DNA from: Chryseobacterium wanjuense
GTDB lineage: Bacteria > Bacteroidota > Bacteroidia > Flavobacteriales > Weeksellaceae
DNA length: 64,000 nucleotides
Reading direction: 5' to 3'
Assembly (NCBI RefSeq): GCF_900111495.1
Contig: NZ_FOIU01000002.1
Span: 969,038-1,033,037, forward strand
Shown here: in pieces, positions 1-8,122 of the stretch
Layout: every line of letters begins with the position of its first letter
Numbering within the stretch: position 1 is the first letter of the stretch
Program-made: the position numbers and the translations under genes
Notes under the pieces: generated by a model
What the model was told of the DNA's origin: nothing
The model's database searches: none
The model's input: only the letters and a program-made list of their open reading frames with translations

Positions 1-112
1 AAAAGGGCTCTATGGAATTGGTTGCAACCTTTTCTCCTCTCATATCTGCCCATATTTCTCTACTTATCTTATCAAAATCGCCCATCCTTTTTAAAGGGTT
101 TTTAAAATTCAT
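1..112 (-). CDS. Partial CDS, N-terminal end of an unrecognised protein
   Basis: An open frame runs leftward from an ATG at 112-110 to the window edge without a stop (37 codons, beginning MNFKNPLKRMGDFDK). It is divergent from the peptidase gene at 342, and the 229 bases between them hold no other frame. The fragment is too short to assign a family. I include it because the frame is open and placed like a divergent gene, but a chance ORF cannot be excluded. Confidence 0.45.
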   Translation of the reverse strand, partial: MNFKNPLKRMGDFDKISREIWADMRGEKVATNSIEPF

Positions 113-341
113 CTTTAAGTTTTTTCATTAATAATATTTTTATGTTCCAGTTGTTGATAAATAAATTCAGGTTAAAAGAAATTACTCTTTCGTCTGAACC
201 TTTATAGGGCAAATATCAATGCTGGTAACGACAAAAACTGGCGTATAAAAATAAAATTGATTCGAAAAATAGTTTGTGCGAACAGCCGCTTATTTGCCGG
301 AATTTTGTACATTTAATTAAACCTATAACCCAAAACGTTGT

Positions 342-2021
342 ATGAAAGCCTTTTCCCGATTGATATTTGCTGTTTGTTTTCTTATCGGAATGATAACTCA
401 GGCTCAGAATAATTATCCCCAGAATTATTTCAGAAACCCTTTAAATATTCCAATAAATCTTGCGGCTAATTTTGGCGCTGTCCGTTCCAATCATTTTCAC
501 ATGGGATTGGATATTCGAACCAACAGTCAAGAAAATTTACAAGTAGTTGCCGCCGCAGATGGATATGTAAGTCGGATAAAAGTGGAACGATATGGTTTTG
601 GAAATGCCGTTTATATCACCCATCCGAATGGCTACACCACCGTTTATGCCCATTTAAATAAGTATTTCGATAAGCTCGATGAATACGTAAAAGAGCGGCA
701 ATATAAAGACGAAAAATGGGAACAGGATATTATTTTCTCACCGGATCAGTTTCCTGTGACGAAAGGACAGCTCATTGCTTTGAGTGGGAATACGGGAGGT
801 TCCGCTGGTCCGCATTTGCATTTTGAAATCAGGGACACAAAAACGGAAGAATGCATCAATCCGCTGCTTTTTGGGTTTGCTATTCCAGATAATGTTGCGC
901 CGATTATCAGTGGATTGTATTGGTACGATCGACGTTTCAGTACCTATGAACCCGGAGCGAATGGAATTGCGGTGAAAAAAGCAGGAAATGTCTATACTTC
1001 AAATGTTGTTCAGGTTAATTCTTCTCAAATAAGTTTCGCCATAAAAGCGGTTGATAAGGCTAATCAAGGGTTTAATCTGGGAATTTATGATGCAGAATTA
1101 TTGATGGATGGAAAATTAATTTATCATTTTAAAATTGATAAAGTACATTACAATGATACCCGTTATTTGAATGGCTGTATTGATTATACAAAATTCGTCC
1201 GCGATAAAATGAGCATTCAGCATTTGTCGACTTTACCGGGAATGAAATTGAAAGATTACAGCTCCGGATCAGATGGAATTATCAATCTTCAGGATAACGA
1301 AATTCACAATATTGAAATTATTTTAAAAGATATCAAAGGAAACACGAGCCGATTAACAACAAAAATTCAGTTAGCCAAAAACTCAGATAAAGTTTCATCA
1401 GGTGATAAAACAGTAAAACCCAACGAAGCCAAAACAATTAAAACAGAAAATGCGGAAATTAATTTAAGCAAAAACGCAGTTTACGATGCTGTAAATTTCA
1501 CCATGTTCGAAAAATCCGATCCTGAAGCGGTGTCGAATGCTGTTGTTTTAAATGGTTCATACATTCCGGTTCATGATTATTTTACTTTAAAAATAAAGTC
1601 CAATAGAAGATTAACAGACGAAGAAAAAAACAAAACAGTCATAGAACTCAATTACGGAAGCGATAAAAATATCATCAAAGCAAAATGGAATGGCGATTGG
1701 GCAGAAGAAGAATTCAACAGGCTTGGAACGGCAAGGCTTTTATTCGACAATTCTTTACCATCCATTTCTCCAAGCTGGAAAGACGGAGCTTTGATAAGTT
1801 CCGGATTATTAAGATTAAAAGGAACAACCAAAATCGGCGATATAGAATCTTTCCGCGCAGAATTGGATGGGAAATGGCTTCGTTTTGCCAGGGTAAAAGA
1901 TGATTTCGTCTATATTTTTGATGAAAAATGTCCGAAGAGTTCGGGTTCTCATACATTGAAAGTAACAACGATTAATACGGCAGGAAATACCAATGTGCAG
2001 ACTTTTACATTTTCGAGATAA
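342..2021 (+). CDS. Secreted M23-family metallopeptidase
   Basis: This is a probable zinc endopeptidase acting on peptidoglycan or its peptides in the periplasm or at the outer membrane. An N-terminal signal peptide (about residues 1-22, ending TQAQ) is followed by an M23/LytM domain at about 45-165. The zinc ligands are visible: H53 and D57 in HMGLD, and H160 in GPHLHFE, with H104 in YAH as a further active-site residue. Residues 180-559 are an uncharacterised C-terminal region, probably beta-rich, which makes the protein longer than a minimal M23 enzyme. The ATG at 342 gives the complete signal peptide. The gene stands alone; no promoter box was clear. Confidence 0.85.
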   Translation: MKAFSRLIFAVCFLIGMITQAQNNYPQNYFRNPLNIPINLAANFGAVRSNHFHMGLDIRTNSQENLQVVAAADGYVSRIKVERYGFGNAVYITHPNGYTTVYAHLNKYFDKLDEYVKERQYKDEKWEQDIIFSPDQFPVTKGQLIALSGNTGGSAGPHLHFEIRDTKTEECINPLLFGFAIPDNVAPIISGLYWYDRRFSTYEPGANGIAVKKAGNVYTSNVVQVNSSQISFAIKAVDKANQGFNLGIYDAELLMDGKLIYHFKIDKVHYNDTRYLNGCIDYTKFVRDKMSIQHLSTLPGMKLKDYSSGSDGIINLQDNEIHNIEIILKDIKGNTSRLTTKIQLAKNSDKVSSGDKTVKPNEAKTIKTENAEINLSKNAVYDAVNFTMFEKSDPEAVSNAVVLNGSYIPVHDYFTLKIKSNRRLTDEEKNKTVIELNYGSDKNIIKAKWNGDWAEEEFNRLGTARLLFDNSLPSISPSWKDGALISSGLLRLKGTTKIGDIESFRAELDGKWLRFARVKDDFVYIFDEKCPKSSGSHTLKVTTINTAGNTNVQTFTFSR

Positions 2022-2358
2022 ACTGTCTAGATTTATTTTTTTGACGCAAAGTTTTATTTCATTGATAATTAAATTTAAGTGAGCAAAGATGAATCAACAA
2101 GTTGATTTGATGAAGCTATATTTTCAAGCTTCGCGATGCAAATTTATTTGCCTTTGCAGCCTTAAAAATGAGGATAAAGTAAATAAAATCTTTGCGTTTA
2201 AATTATTTAAGCACAAATAGCACAAATGTTTTCACAAATAGACACGAAAATGAAACACAATCATCTGTGAAAATTTGTGTAAATCTGTGGGAGAAAAATT
2301 TAATAATCCAATCTTTTAATTTTAATTAAATAAATTTGTCTTCTAAAAATAAAAACCA
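2022..2358. repeat. Intergenic region with two imperfect inverted repeats
   Basis: This 337-base gap has no credible gene. It contains two imperfect palindromes. The outer arms of the first are GACGCAAAGTTTTATTT near 2043 and AAATAAAATCTTTGCGT ending near 2197. The second spans about 2211-2291, with CACAAATAGCACAAATG facing AATTTGTGTAAATCTGTG. Both look like non-autonomous intergenic repeat elements. No terminator with a clear T-run was seen after the peptidase gene. Confidence 0.6.
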
Positions 2359-3651
2359 TTGGAATTCTATCCATCGATCGAAAAATCAGACATTCAGGAA
2401 ATAAAAAAGTTTCAGGAGCAAAAACTTCAGGAACTTTTGATGTATCTTGAAACCCATTCACCTTTTTATCAAAAATTATTCAAAGAAAATAATATCAACA
2501 TTGCTGATATTCAGACGTTGGAAGATTTGCAAAAAATCCCCACAACCACGAAGAATGATATTCAGCAGAACAACGATGACTTTTTCTGCATCACTCCCGA
2601 TAAAATTGTGGATTACAGCACCACTTCAGGTACTTTGGGCGATCCTGTAACTTTTGGATTGTCAGACAATGACCTTGAAAGGCTGGCGTACAATGAAGCA
2701 ATTTCCTTTGCCTGCGCCGGAATTCAAAAAGGGGACGTTGTCCAGATGATTACAACGATTGATAAAAGATTCATGGCCGGACTTGCTTATTTTTTAGGGT
2801 TGAGAAAAATGGGAGCAAGCGTCGTGAGAATGGGGCCGGGCATTCCGGAACTTCAGTGGGATTCTATTTTTAGATATAAGCCAAAATATCTGATTACCGT
2901 TCCGTCATTTTTGTTAAAAATGATCGATTATGCCGAAAAACATGGAATCGATTATAACAATTCCAGTGTTTACGGTGCAGTTTGTATCGGTGAAAGTATC
3001 AAGAATCAGGATTTTACGGATAATATTCTTTCGCAAAAGATCAAAGAAAAGTGGAATATTAAATTATTTTCAACCTACGCTTCTACGGAAATGAGCACTG
3101 CTTTTACAGAGTGCGAATTTCAACAGGGAGGTCACCATCATCCGGAATTAATCATCACCGAAATTCTAGATGACGAGGGAAATCTCGTTAAAGAAGGGGA
3201 AAGCGGGGAATTAACCATTACGACTTTAGGGGTTGAAGCCATTCCTTTATTAAGATTCAAAACAGGAGATATTGTAAAAGCACACTACGAACCTTGTGGA
3301 TGTGGCAGAAAAACGATGAGACTGGGTCCGGTGATCGGAAGAAAACAACAGATGATCAAATATAAAGGGACGACTTTGTATCCGCCTGCGATGAATGATA
3401 TTTTAAATGATTTTAATAACATCTTGTGTTATCAGATTGTAATTCAGTCGAATGAAATAGGGTTGGATGAAATTATCATTAAAGTAAGCACAGACAAAGA
3501 CAACGAAAATTTTGTGAATGAAATTCGCGACCATTTCCGTGCAAAATTGAGGGTAAGTCCGAAAATTGAATTGATTGATTTTGATGTTTTGTCTAAAGTG
3601 GTATTTAATCCAAACAGCAGAAAACCGATCACGTTTATTGATTTGAGATAG
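2359..3651 (+). CDS. PaaK-like AMP-forming aryl/acyl-CoA ligase
   Basis: This is an adenylate-forming ligase of the phenylacetate-CoA ligase type. The phosphate-binding loop is STTSGTLGDP (87-96), STYASTEMS matches the A5-type adenylate motif, and GDIVKAHYEPCGCGRK leads into the C-terminal subdomain. The 430-residue length is normal for PaaK. By context it should activate the aryl starter of the flexirubin polyene, plausibly 4-coumarate from the nearby tyrosine ammonia-lyase, for loading on an ACP or CoA; that substrate is inferred. The chosen start is TTG at 2359. The next in-frame ATG is at residue 28 and would cut into the conserved N-terminal region. Confidence 0.8.
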   Translation: MEFYPSIEKSDIQEIKKFQEQKLQELLMYLETHSPFYQKLFKENNINIADIQTLEDLQKIPTTTKNDIQQNNDDFFCITPDKIVDYSTTSGTLGDPVTFGLSDNDLERLAYNEAISFACAGIQKGDVVQMITTIDKRFMAGLAYFLGLRKMGASVVRMGPGIPELQWDSIFRYKPKYLITVPSFLLKMIDYAEKHGIDYNNSSVYGAVCIGESIKNQDFTDNILSQKIKEKWNIKLFSTYASTEMSTAFTECEFQQGGHHHPELIITEILDDEGNLVKEGESGELTITTLGVEAIPLLRFKTGDIVKAHYEPCGCGRKTMRLGPVIGRKQQMIKYKGTTLYPPAMNDILNDFNNILCYQIVIQSNEIGLDEIIIKVSTDKDNENFVNEIRDHFRAKLRVSPKIELIDFDVLSKVVFNPNSRKPITFIDLR

Positions 3652-3682
3652 ATTAATAATGAAATCAGTAAAAAATAATAGG

Positions 3683-3707
3683 GCAGTTCGCAAGAGCTGC
3701 TTTTTTG
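3683..3707 (+). terminator. Rho-independent terminator after the ligase gene
   Basis: The hairpin GCAGTTC-GCAA-GAGCTGC has a seven-base-pair stem with one mismatch and is followed by six T. It lies 31 bases after the ligase stop codon. Confidence 0.75.
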
Positions 3708-3710
3708 TAA

Positions 3711-3718
3711 TATATTTG
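3711..3718 (+). promoter_or_regulatory. Bacteroidetes -7 box TATATTTG
   Basis: TATATTTG fits TAnnTTTG and lies 22 bases before the ATG at 3741, directly after the upstream terminator. No good -33 TTTG was found at the usual spacing. Confidence 0.5.
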
Positions 3719-3740
3719 CGGACTCAAAATATTAATAACT

Positions 3741-4340
3741 ATGAAAAAATTATTTCTAATGGTATTCATGGCAATTGCAACGACAGTTTTTGCCCAAAGT
3801 AAAATTAATTTCGAATCCGGAAATTTAGATATCCTTAAAGGTCAGAGTGAGGTGAACGTTCAATTTTTATTTGAAAATGCCAAATTTCAAACGGACAATT
3901 ACACAGAAGAACAGTATCTTGAGAGAAGAAAAAAAGAATCTTTGGAAAAGAAAACTGAAAAGTTCTGGGAATCATGGATTGGAGAATGGAATAATCATAG
4001 AAATGTTGTTTTCTTTAATAAATTTATTGATGGGTTAAATGAAAAAGCAAAGAAAATTAAATTTGGAAAAGATTTAAAAACAAAATATACTCTTATCATC
4101 GATTCAAAATGGATTTATGCAGGATGGAGCGGATTTGTGATGCAGCCCGGTAAATTATCAACGGAAATAAGAATTGTAGAAACAGATAATCCTTCTAAAG
4201 TTTTAACCAAAATTCAAACCGATAAAATTGAAGGTACAGGAAGCAAAGTGAATTATGGAATGGAGTATGGCAGAATCTCTGCAGCATACGAAAAGACAGG
4301 AAAAGAATTAGGAAAAGAAATTAAAAATGCTTTAAAATAA
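3741..4340 (+). CDS. Secreted protein of unknown function
   Basis: This 199-residue protein has a clear signal peptide (MKKLFLMVFMAIATTVFAQ) and is probably periplasmic or surface-exposed. I do not recognise the family. A charged segment at about 60-80 (EEQYLERRKKESLEKK) precedes a mixed C-terminal region with a glycine-containing stretch near the end. It has its own -7 box, is bounded by terminators on both sides and is convergent with the flavoprotein gene. Its position inside the pigment locus may be coincidental. Confidence 0.75.
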   Translation: MKKLFLMVFMAIATTVFAQSKINFESGNLDILKGQSEVNVQFLFENAKFQTDNYTEEQYLERRKKESLEKKTEKFWESWIGEWNNHRNVVFFNKFIDGLNEKAKKIKFGKDLKTKYTLIIDSKWIYAGWSGFVMQPGKLSTEIRIVETDNPSKVLTKIQTDKIEGTGSKVNYGMEYGRISAAYEKTGKELGKEIKNALK

Positions 4341-4345
4341 ACGAA

Positions 4346-4374
4346 AACGGTCTGAAAAATCAGACCGTTTTTTT
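4346..4374. terminator. Bidirectional terminator between convergent genes
   Basis: A perfect nine-base-pair stem, AACGGTCTG facing CAGACCGTT, with an AAAAAT loop and a T-run, lies just after the stop at 4340 and ends at the stop of the minus-strand gene at 4373. The A-rich left side lets it work in both directions. Confidence 0.85.
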
Positions 4375-5617
4375 ATTGTTGCTGCTTCTCCATTCTGATG
4401 AGGTTCGCAAGATTTTTTACTACTGTATCGTGTTTTTTCACGAAAGGATTGTCTTTATTCCAGACATAGCCTGCCAAAACTGCGCAGATTTTTCTTTTAA
4501 CATCGGGATTTTCCGGTCTGTGGAAAAATAACTCCTGAAGATTTCCGGTGTACCATTCCTTCACGTAGGTTGTGAAAACATCAACTCCGTACAGAATATA
4601 ATCTGCAAATTCTTTTTGCCAGTCCACTTTCTCGCCGTTCAGCTGTCTTATTGCTAATTTTGCAGCGGTCATTCCGCCTTCCGTTGCAAACGCCATTCCC
4701 GAAGAGAAAACCGGGTCGAGGAATTCTGAAGCATTTCCCGTCAACGCAAATCCGTCTCCGAATAAGCTCTTCACCGAGCATGAATAATCTTTCAGATGTC
4801 TCGGCTCGAAAAGAAAATCTACATTTCCAAAACGTTTTACATAATAATCGGAAAGAGAAATAGCTTTTCTCAAGGCTTCCGTAGTGTCTCCGTTTTCGAT
4901 CAGTTTTTCAATATATTCTGTAGGCCCTACAATTCCCAAACTTGTATTCCCATTAGAAAAAGGAATTACCCATAGCCAAACTTCAGTTTCAATAATATCA
5001 AAAGAAATTAGAGTTCCTTCCACACCTTCCTCTCTGTTAGTATCCTCTACATGGGCAAAAATCGCAGAGTGAGGAGATAATTTTGAAGGTTTTTCCAAAT
5101 CTAAAAGTCTCGGTAAAACTCTTCCGTAACCACTGGAATCGATCACGAATTTGGCGTGAATTTCCTTCGTTTCACCATCTTTATTTTTTACGGTAGTGAT
5201 AGAATCTGTGCCATTAAATTCAATACCGATCACTTCTGTTTCAAATTCAAGATCAATACCTTTGTTCATCACTTCCTGAGCAAGAGTATTATCAAAATCA
5301 GCTCTCGGAACCTGCCACGTCCAGTCCCAGCCTTCCCCGAATTTGTCGCTGAAATCAAAAAGACAAACTTCGTCGCCACGCAAAAAACGCGCTCCCAGTT
5401 TTTTTTCAAAGCCCATTTTATCCAATGCAGGAAAAAGTCCCGCTTCATCAAAGTGATCCATCACCCTTGGAATCAAGCTTTCTCCAACGACCAGTCTTGG
5501 AAATTTTGTTTTTTCGACAACTTTTACGTTGACATTGTTCTTCTTTAAGTATGAAGAAGATACGCATCCGGAAGGCCCAGCCCCGATTACAAGCACGTCA
5601 ACAAATTCTTTGCTCAT
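4373..5617 (-). CDS. Flavin-dependent halogenase/monooxygenase-like protein
   Basis: This 414-residue FAD enzyme belongs to the tryptophan-halogenase/geranylgeranyl-reductase superfamily. The dinucleotide motif is GAGPSG (12-17) and GESLIPR (45-51) follows. K72/K73 in EKKLGARF sit near where halogenases place their catalytic lysine. WLWVIP (214-219) matches the halogenase signature WxWxIP, and a typical WQVPRADFD lies at 101-109. Known flexirubins can be chlorinated or hydroxylated on the aryl ring, so ring halogenation or hydroxylation is a reasonable inference; sequence alone does not separate them. The gene is divergent from tyrosine ammonia-lyase and has its own consensus promoter. Confidence 0.8.
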   Translation of the reverse strand: MSKEFVDVLVIGAGPSGCVSSSYLKKNNVNVKVVEKTKFPRLVVGESLIPRVMDHFDEAGLFPALDKMGFEKKLGARFLRGDEVCLFDFSDKFGEGWDWTWQVPRADFDNTLAQEVMNKGIDLEFETEVIGIEFNGTDSITTVKNKDGETKEIHAKFVIDSSGYGRVLPRLLDLEKPSKLSPHSAIFAHVEDTNREEGVEGTLISFDIIETEVWLWVIPFSNGNTSLGIVGPTEYIEKLIENGDTTEALRKAISLSDYYVKRFGNVDFLFEPRHLKDYSCSVKSLFGDGFALTGNASEFLDPVFSSGMAFATEGGMTAAKLAIRQLNGEKVDWQKEFADYILYGVDVFTTYVKEWYTGNLQELFFHRPENPDVKRKICAVLAGYVWNKDNPFVKKHDTVVKNLANLIRMEKQQQ

Positions 5618-5646
5618 CTTTGATTTTTTATTTTAATAATAACTTC

Positions 5647-5654
5647 TATCTTTG
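5647..5654 (+). promoter_or_regulatory. -7 box TATCTTTG for the ammonia-lyase operon
   Basis: TATCTTTG fits TAnnTTTG. A TTTG at 5619-5622 could be the -33 element, though the 24-base spacer is slightly long. The box is about 60 bases upstream of the ATG at 5716 and only three bases from the opposing box at 5658-5665. Confidence 0.55.
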
Positions 5655-5657
5655 CCG

Positions 5658-5690
5658 CAAAATTAATGACAATTAATTAATAATTACAAA
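5658..5690 (-). promoter_or_regulatory. Consensus promoter for the halogenase-like gene
   Basis: On the minus strand, TTTG (5690-5687), a 21-base spacer and TAATTTTG (5665-5658) match the Bacteroidetes -33/-7 consensus. The expected leader is about 37 bases before the ATG at 5617. Confidence 0.65.
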
Positions 5691-5715
5691 ATTATCTTAT
5701 TATTACTTTTAATTA

Positions 5716-7236
5716 ATGAAAATAAATAACTTTTTAGAACTGAAAGATTTTCAGAGGATTATCATTGAAAATGAAAAAATAGAACTGGATGACACACTTC
5801 TTGCCAGAGTGGACGCAAGTTTTCAGTTTTTGAAAGAATTTTCGAAAAATAAAGTAATATATGGTGTGAATACCGGTTTTGGGCCGATGGCTCAGTTCAA
5901 AATCAGTGATGAAGATACACACCAGCTTCAGTATAATCTGATCAGAAGCCACTCTTCGGGTATCGGAAATCCGCTTCCTGCGGCTGAAGTTAAAGCCTGC
6001 ATGCTGGCAAGATTAAATACTTTATCGTTGGGGAATTCAGGGGTGCATCAATCTGTAGTTAATTTACTTAAAGAATTAATAAACAGAGATATTATACCAT
6101 TGATTTTCGAGCACGGAGGAGTAGGAGCAAGCGGTGACTTGGTACAATTGGCTCACCTGGCGTTGGTTTTAATCGGTGAAGGTGAGGTTTTTTATAAAGG
6201 TGAAAGAAAATCTACAAAACAAGTTTTTGAGATTGAAAATTTACAGCCGATTCAGGTGGAAATCCGTGAAGGTCTTGCCTTAATGAACGGAACTTCCGTG
6301 ATGTCGGGAATTGGTGCTGTTAATGCATACAAAGCCAATCAATTAACCAATATTTCCATTAAATTATCTTGCGCGATCAATGAGATTGTTCAGGCTTACG
6401 ATGATCACTTGTCTGAAGCTTTAAACGGAACAAAACTTCATGAAGGCCAGCAGAAAATAGCTGCCAAAATGCGCGATCATTTATCTGACAGTCAATTGAT
6501 CAGAAAAAGAGCAGATCATTTATATACTCACTTTGAAGAGCAGGAAAAAGTATTCAAGGAAAAAGTTCAGGAATATTATTCTTTACGATGTGTTCCGCAG
6601 ATTTTAGGTCCTGTTTTGGATACGTTAGAATACACTGAAAAAGTATTGGAAAACGAAATCAATTCAGCCAATGATAACCCGATCATCAATGTTGAAGATC
6701 AGCACGTTTACCACGGCGGAAACTTCCACGGAGATTATATTTCTTTGGAAATGGACAAGCTGAAAATTGTGGTAACAAAACTTACAATGCTCGCAGAAAG
6801 ACAATTAAATTATCTTTTAAATGCAAAAATCAACGAAATTTTGCCTCCTTTTGTAAATTTAGGTAAATTAGGTTTCAATTTCGGGATGCAGGGTGTTCAG
6901 TTTACGGCAACTTCCACAACGGCGGAAAGCCAGATGTTGTCGAATCCGATGTATGTTCACAGTATTCCGAACAATAATGATAATCAGGATATTGTAAGCA
7001 TGGGAACAAACGCAGCTGTGATCTGCAGAAAAGTTATCGAAAATGCTTTTGAAGTATTAACGATTGAAGCAATTACCATCGTTCAGGCTATTGAATATCT
7101 TGGTTTCCAGGATAAAGTTTCATCAGCAACGAAAGAGTTGTACGATGAGATCAGGAAGATTATTCCGGCTTTCTCAGATGATATGGTGATGTATCCGTAT
7201 TTGGAGGAAGTGAAAAAATATTTAAAAGCAATGTAA
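5716..7236 (+). CDS. Aromatic amino acid (tyrosine) ammonia-lyase
   Basis: The enzyme deaminates tyrosine to 4-coumarate in the cytoplasm, supplying the aryl starter of flexirubin. It belongs to the MIO-dependent HAL/PAL/TAL family: the cofactor-forming triad is A138-S139-G140 in GGVGASGDL. The substrate-selectivity segment is LIRSHSSG (75-82) with H79, the form found in the characterised Flavobacterium johnsoniae tyrosine ammonia-lyase, which this protein resembles closely from memory. The YGVNTGFGP motif (49-57) and NDNPII are intact, and 506 residues is normal. The name histidine ammonia-lyase would probably be a misannotation here, as no hut operon is present. It leads the plus-strand pigment operon. 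Confidence 0.9.
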   Translation: MKINNFLELKDFQRIIIENEKIELDDTLLARVDASFQFLKEFSKNKVIYGVNTGFGPMAQFKISDEDTHQLQYNLIRSHSSGIGNPLPAAEVKACMLARLNTLSLGNSGVHQSVVNLLKELINRDIIPLIFEHGGVGASGDLVQLAHLALVLIGEGEVFYKGERKSTKQVFEIENLQPIQVEIREGLALMNGTSVMSGIGAVNAYKANQLTNISIKLSCAINEIVQAYDDHLSEALNGTKLHEGQQKIAAKMRDHLSDSQLIRKRADHLYTHFEEQEKVFKEKVQEYYSLRCVPQILGPVLDTLEYTEKVLENEINSANDNPIINVEDQHVYHGGNFHGDYISLEMDKLKIVVTKLTMLAERQLNYLLNAKINEILPPFVNLGKLGFNFGMQGVQFTATSTTAESQMLSNPMYVHSIPNNNDNQDIVSMGTNAAVICRKVIENAFEVLTIEAITIVQAIEYLGFQDKVSSATKELYDEIRKIIPAFSDDMVMYPYLEEVKKYLKAM

Positions 7237-7310
7237 TTATTTGATATAATTGATTGTTTAAACTAAGATGAAGAGAATTACTTTTAAAAACTAAAATTAC
7301 TAACTAACAC

Positions 7311-8042
7311 ATGAAATGTGCAATCGTCACAGGCGGCTCTAGAGGAATTGGAAGAGCAATCTGTATAAAACTGGCAGAAGAAAAAAATTATCATATACTC
7401 ATCAACTACACTTCAAATGAAGCTGCAGCAAAGGAAACACTGGCTAAAGTTGAAGAATTGGGAGCAACGGGAGAAATCCTGAAATTTGATGTGGGAAATG
7501 CCGAAGAAACTCAAAAAGTTTTAACGGAATGGCAGGATGCCCATCCTGATGATGTGGTTGAGGTGATCGTAAACAATGCCGGAATTACAAGAGACGGCTT
7601 ATTCATGTGGATGCCAAGTGAAGATTGGAACGCTGTGATCAACACAAGCTTAAATGGTTTTTTCAACGTAACCAATTTCTTTATCCAAAAATTATTGCGA
7701 AATAAATACGGCAGAATCATCAACATGGTTTCTGTTTCCGGAGTAAAAGGAACAGCAGGCCAGACGAATTATTCTGCAGCAAAAGGCGCTTTAGTCGGAG
7801 CTACAAAAGCTCTCGCACAGGAAGTCGCAAAAAGAAATATTACTGTAAATGCAGTGGCTCCGGGTTTCATCAGAACGGATATGACGCAGGATTTCAACGA
7901 AGATGAATTAAAAGCAATGATTCCTGCCAACAGATTCGGTGAAGCCGAAGAAGTGGCGGATTTAGTGGCGTTTTTAGCTTCTAAAAAGTCATCGTACATT
8001 ACGGGTGAAATTATTAATATTAACGGAGGAATTTATTCTTAA
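7311..8042 (+). CDS. 3-oxoacyl-ACP reductase (FabG-like, ApeQ-type)
   Basis: This is a short-chain dehydrogenase/reductase of 243 residues. The cofactor loop is TGGSRGIG (7-14), NNAG lies near residue 85, and the catalytic residues are Ser in MVSVSG, then YSAAKGAL (Tyr and Lys). PGFIRTDM and the C-terminal ITGEIININGG are typical FabG features. In this locus it should reduce the keto group in each polyene extension cycle using NADPH. It starts 74 bases after the ammonia-lyase stop and is probably cotranscribed with it. A housekeeping fatty-acid role is less likely given the flanking ketosynthase and ACP. Confidence 0.88.
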   Translation: MKCAIVTGGSRGIGRAICIKLAEEKNYHILINYTSNEAAAKETLAKVEELGATGEILKFDVGNAEETQKVLTEWQDAHPDDVVEVIVNNAGITRDGLFMWMPSEDWNAVINTSLNGFFNVTNFFIQKLLRNKYGRIINMVSVSGVKGTAGQTNYSAAKGALVGATKALAQEVAKRNITVNAVAPGFIRTDMTQDFNEDELKAMIPANRFGEAEEVADLVAFLASKKSSYITGEIININGGIYS

Positions 8043-8052
8043 TTAATGTAAA

Positions 8053-8114
8053 AATATACCAATGTACCAGTTTACCAATTATTGTTACATTGCTAGATTG
8101 ATACATTGTTAAAT
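8053..8114. repeat. ACP-locus palindromic repeat, copy A
   Basis: This copy lies between the ketoreductase and ketosynthase genes. Its right half (ATTGTTACATTGCTAGATTG onward to AAATT) is almost identical to copy B at 9631-9709. The left half contains the related inverted words ACCAATGTACCAGTTTACCA. Confidence 0.75.
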
Positions 8115-8122
8115 TTATAAAG

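Noticed and set aside
5156..5548. 130-residue plus-strand ORF opposite the halogenase-like gene
   Set aside because: It lies fully antisense to a well-supported flavoprotein, lacks any motif and has no promoter. It is a shadow frame.
4373..5617. Geranylgeranyl reductase
   Set aside because: The fold is shared, but WxWxIP and WQVPRADFD fit halogenase/monooxygenase enzymes better, and the context is an aromatic polyene.
5716..7236. Histidine ammonia-lyase (hutH) of a histidine-degradation operon
   Set aside because: The selectivity loop, neighbours and close resemblance to the flavobacterial tyrosine enzyme favour tyrosine. No hutU/I/G enzyme with intact motifs is nearby.
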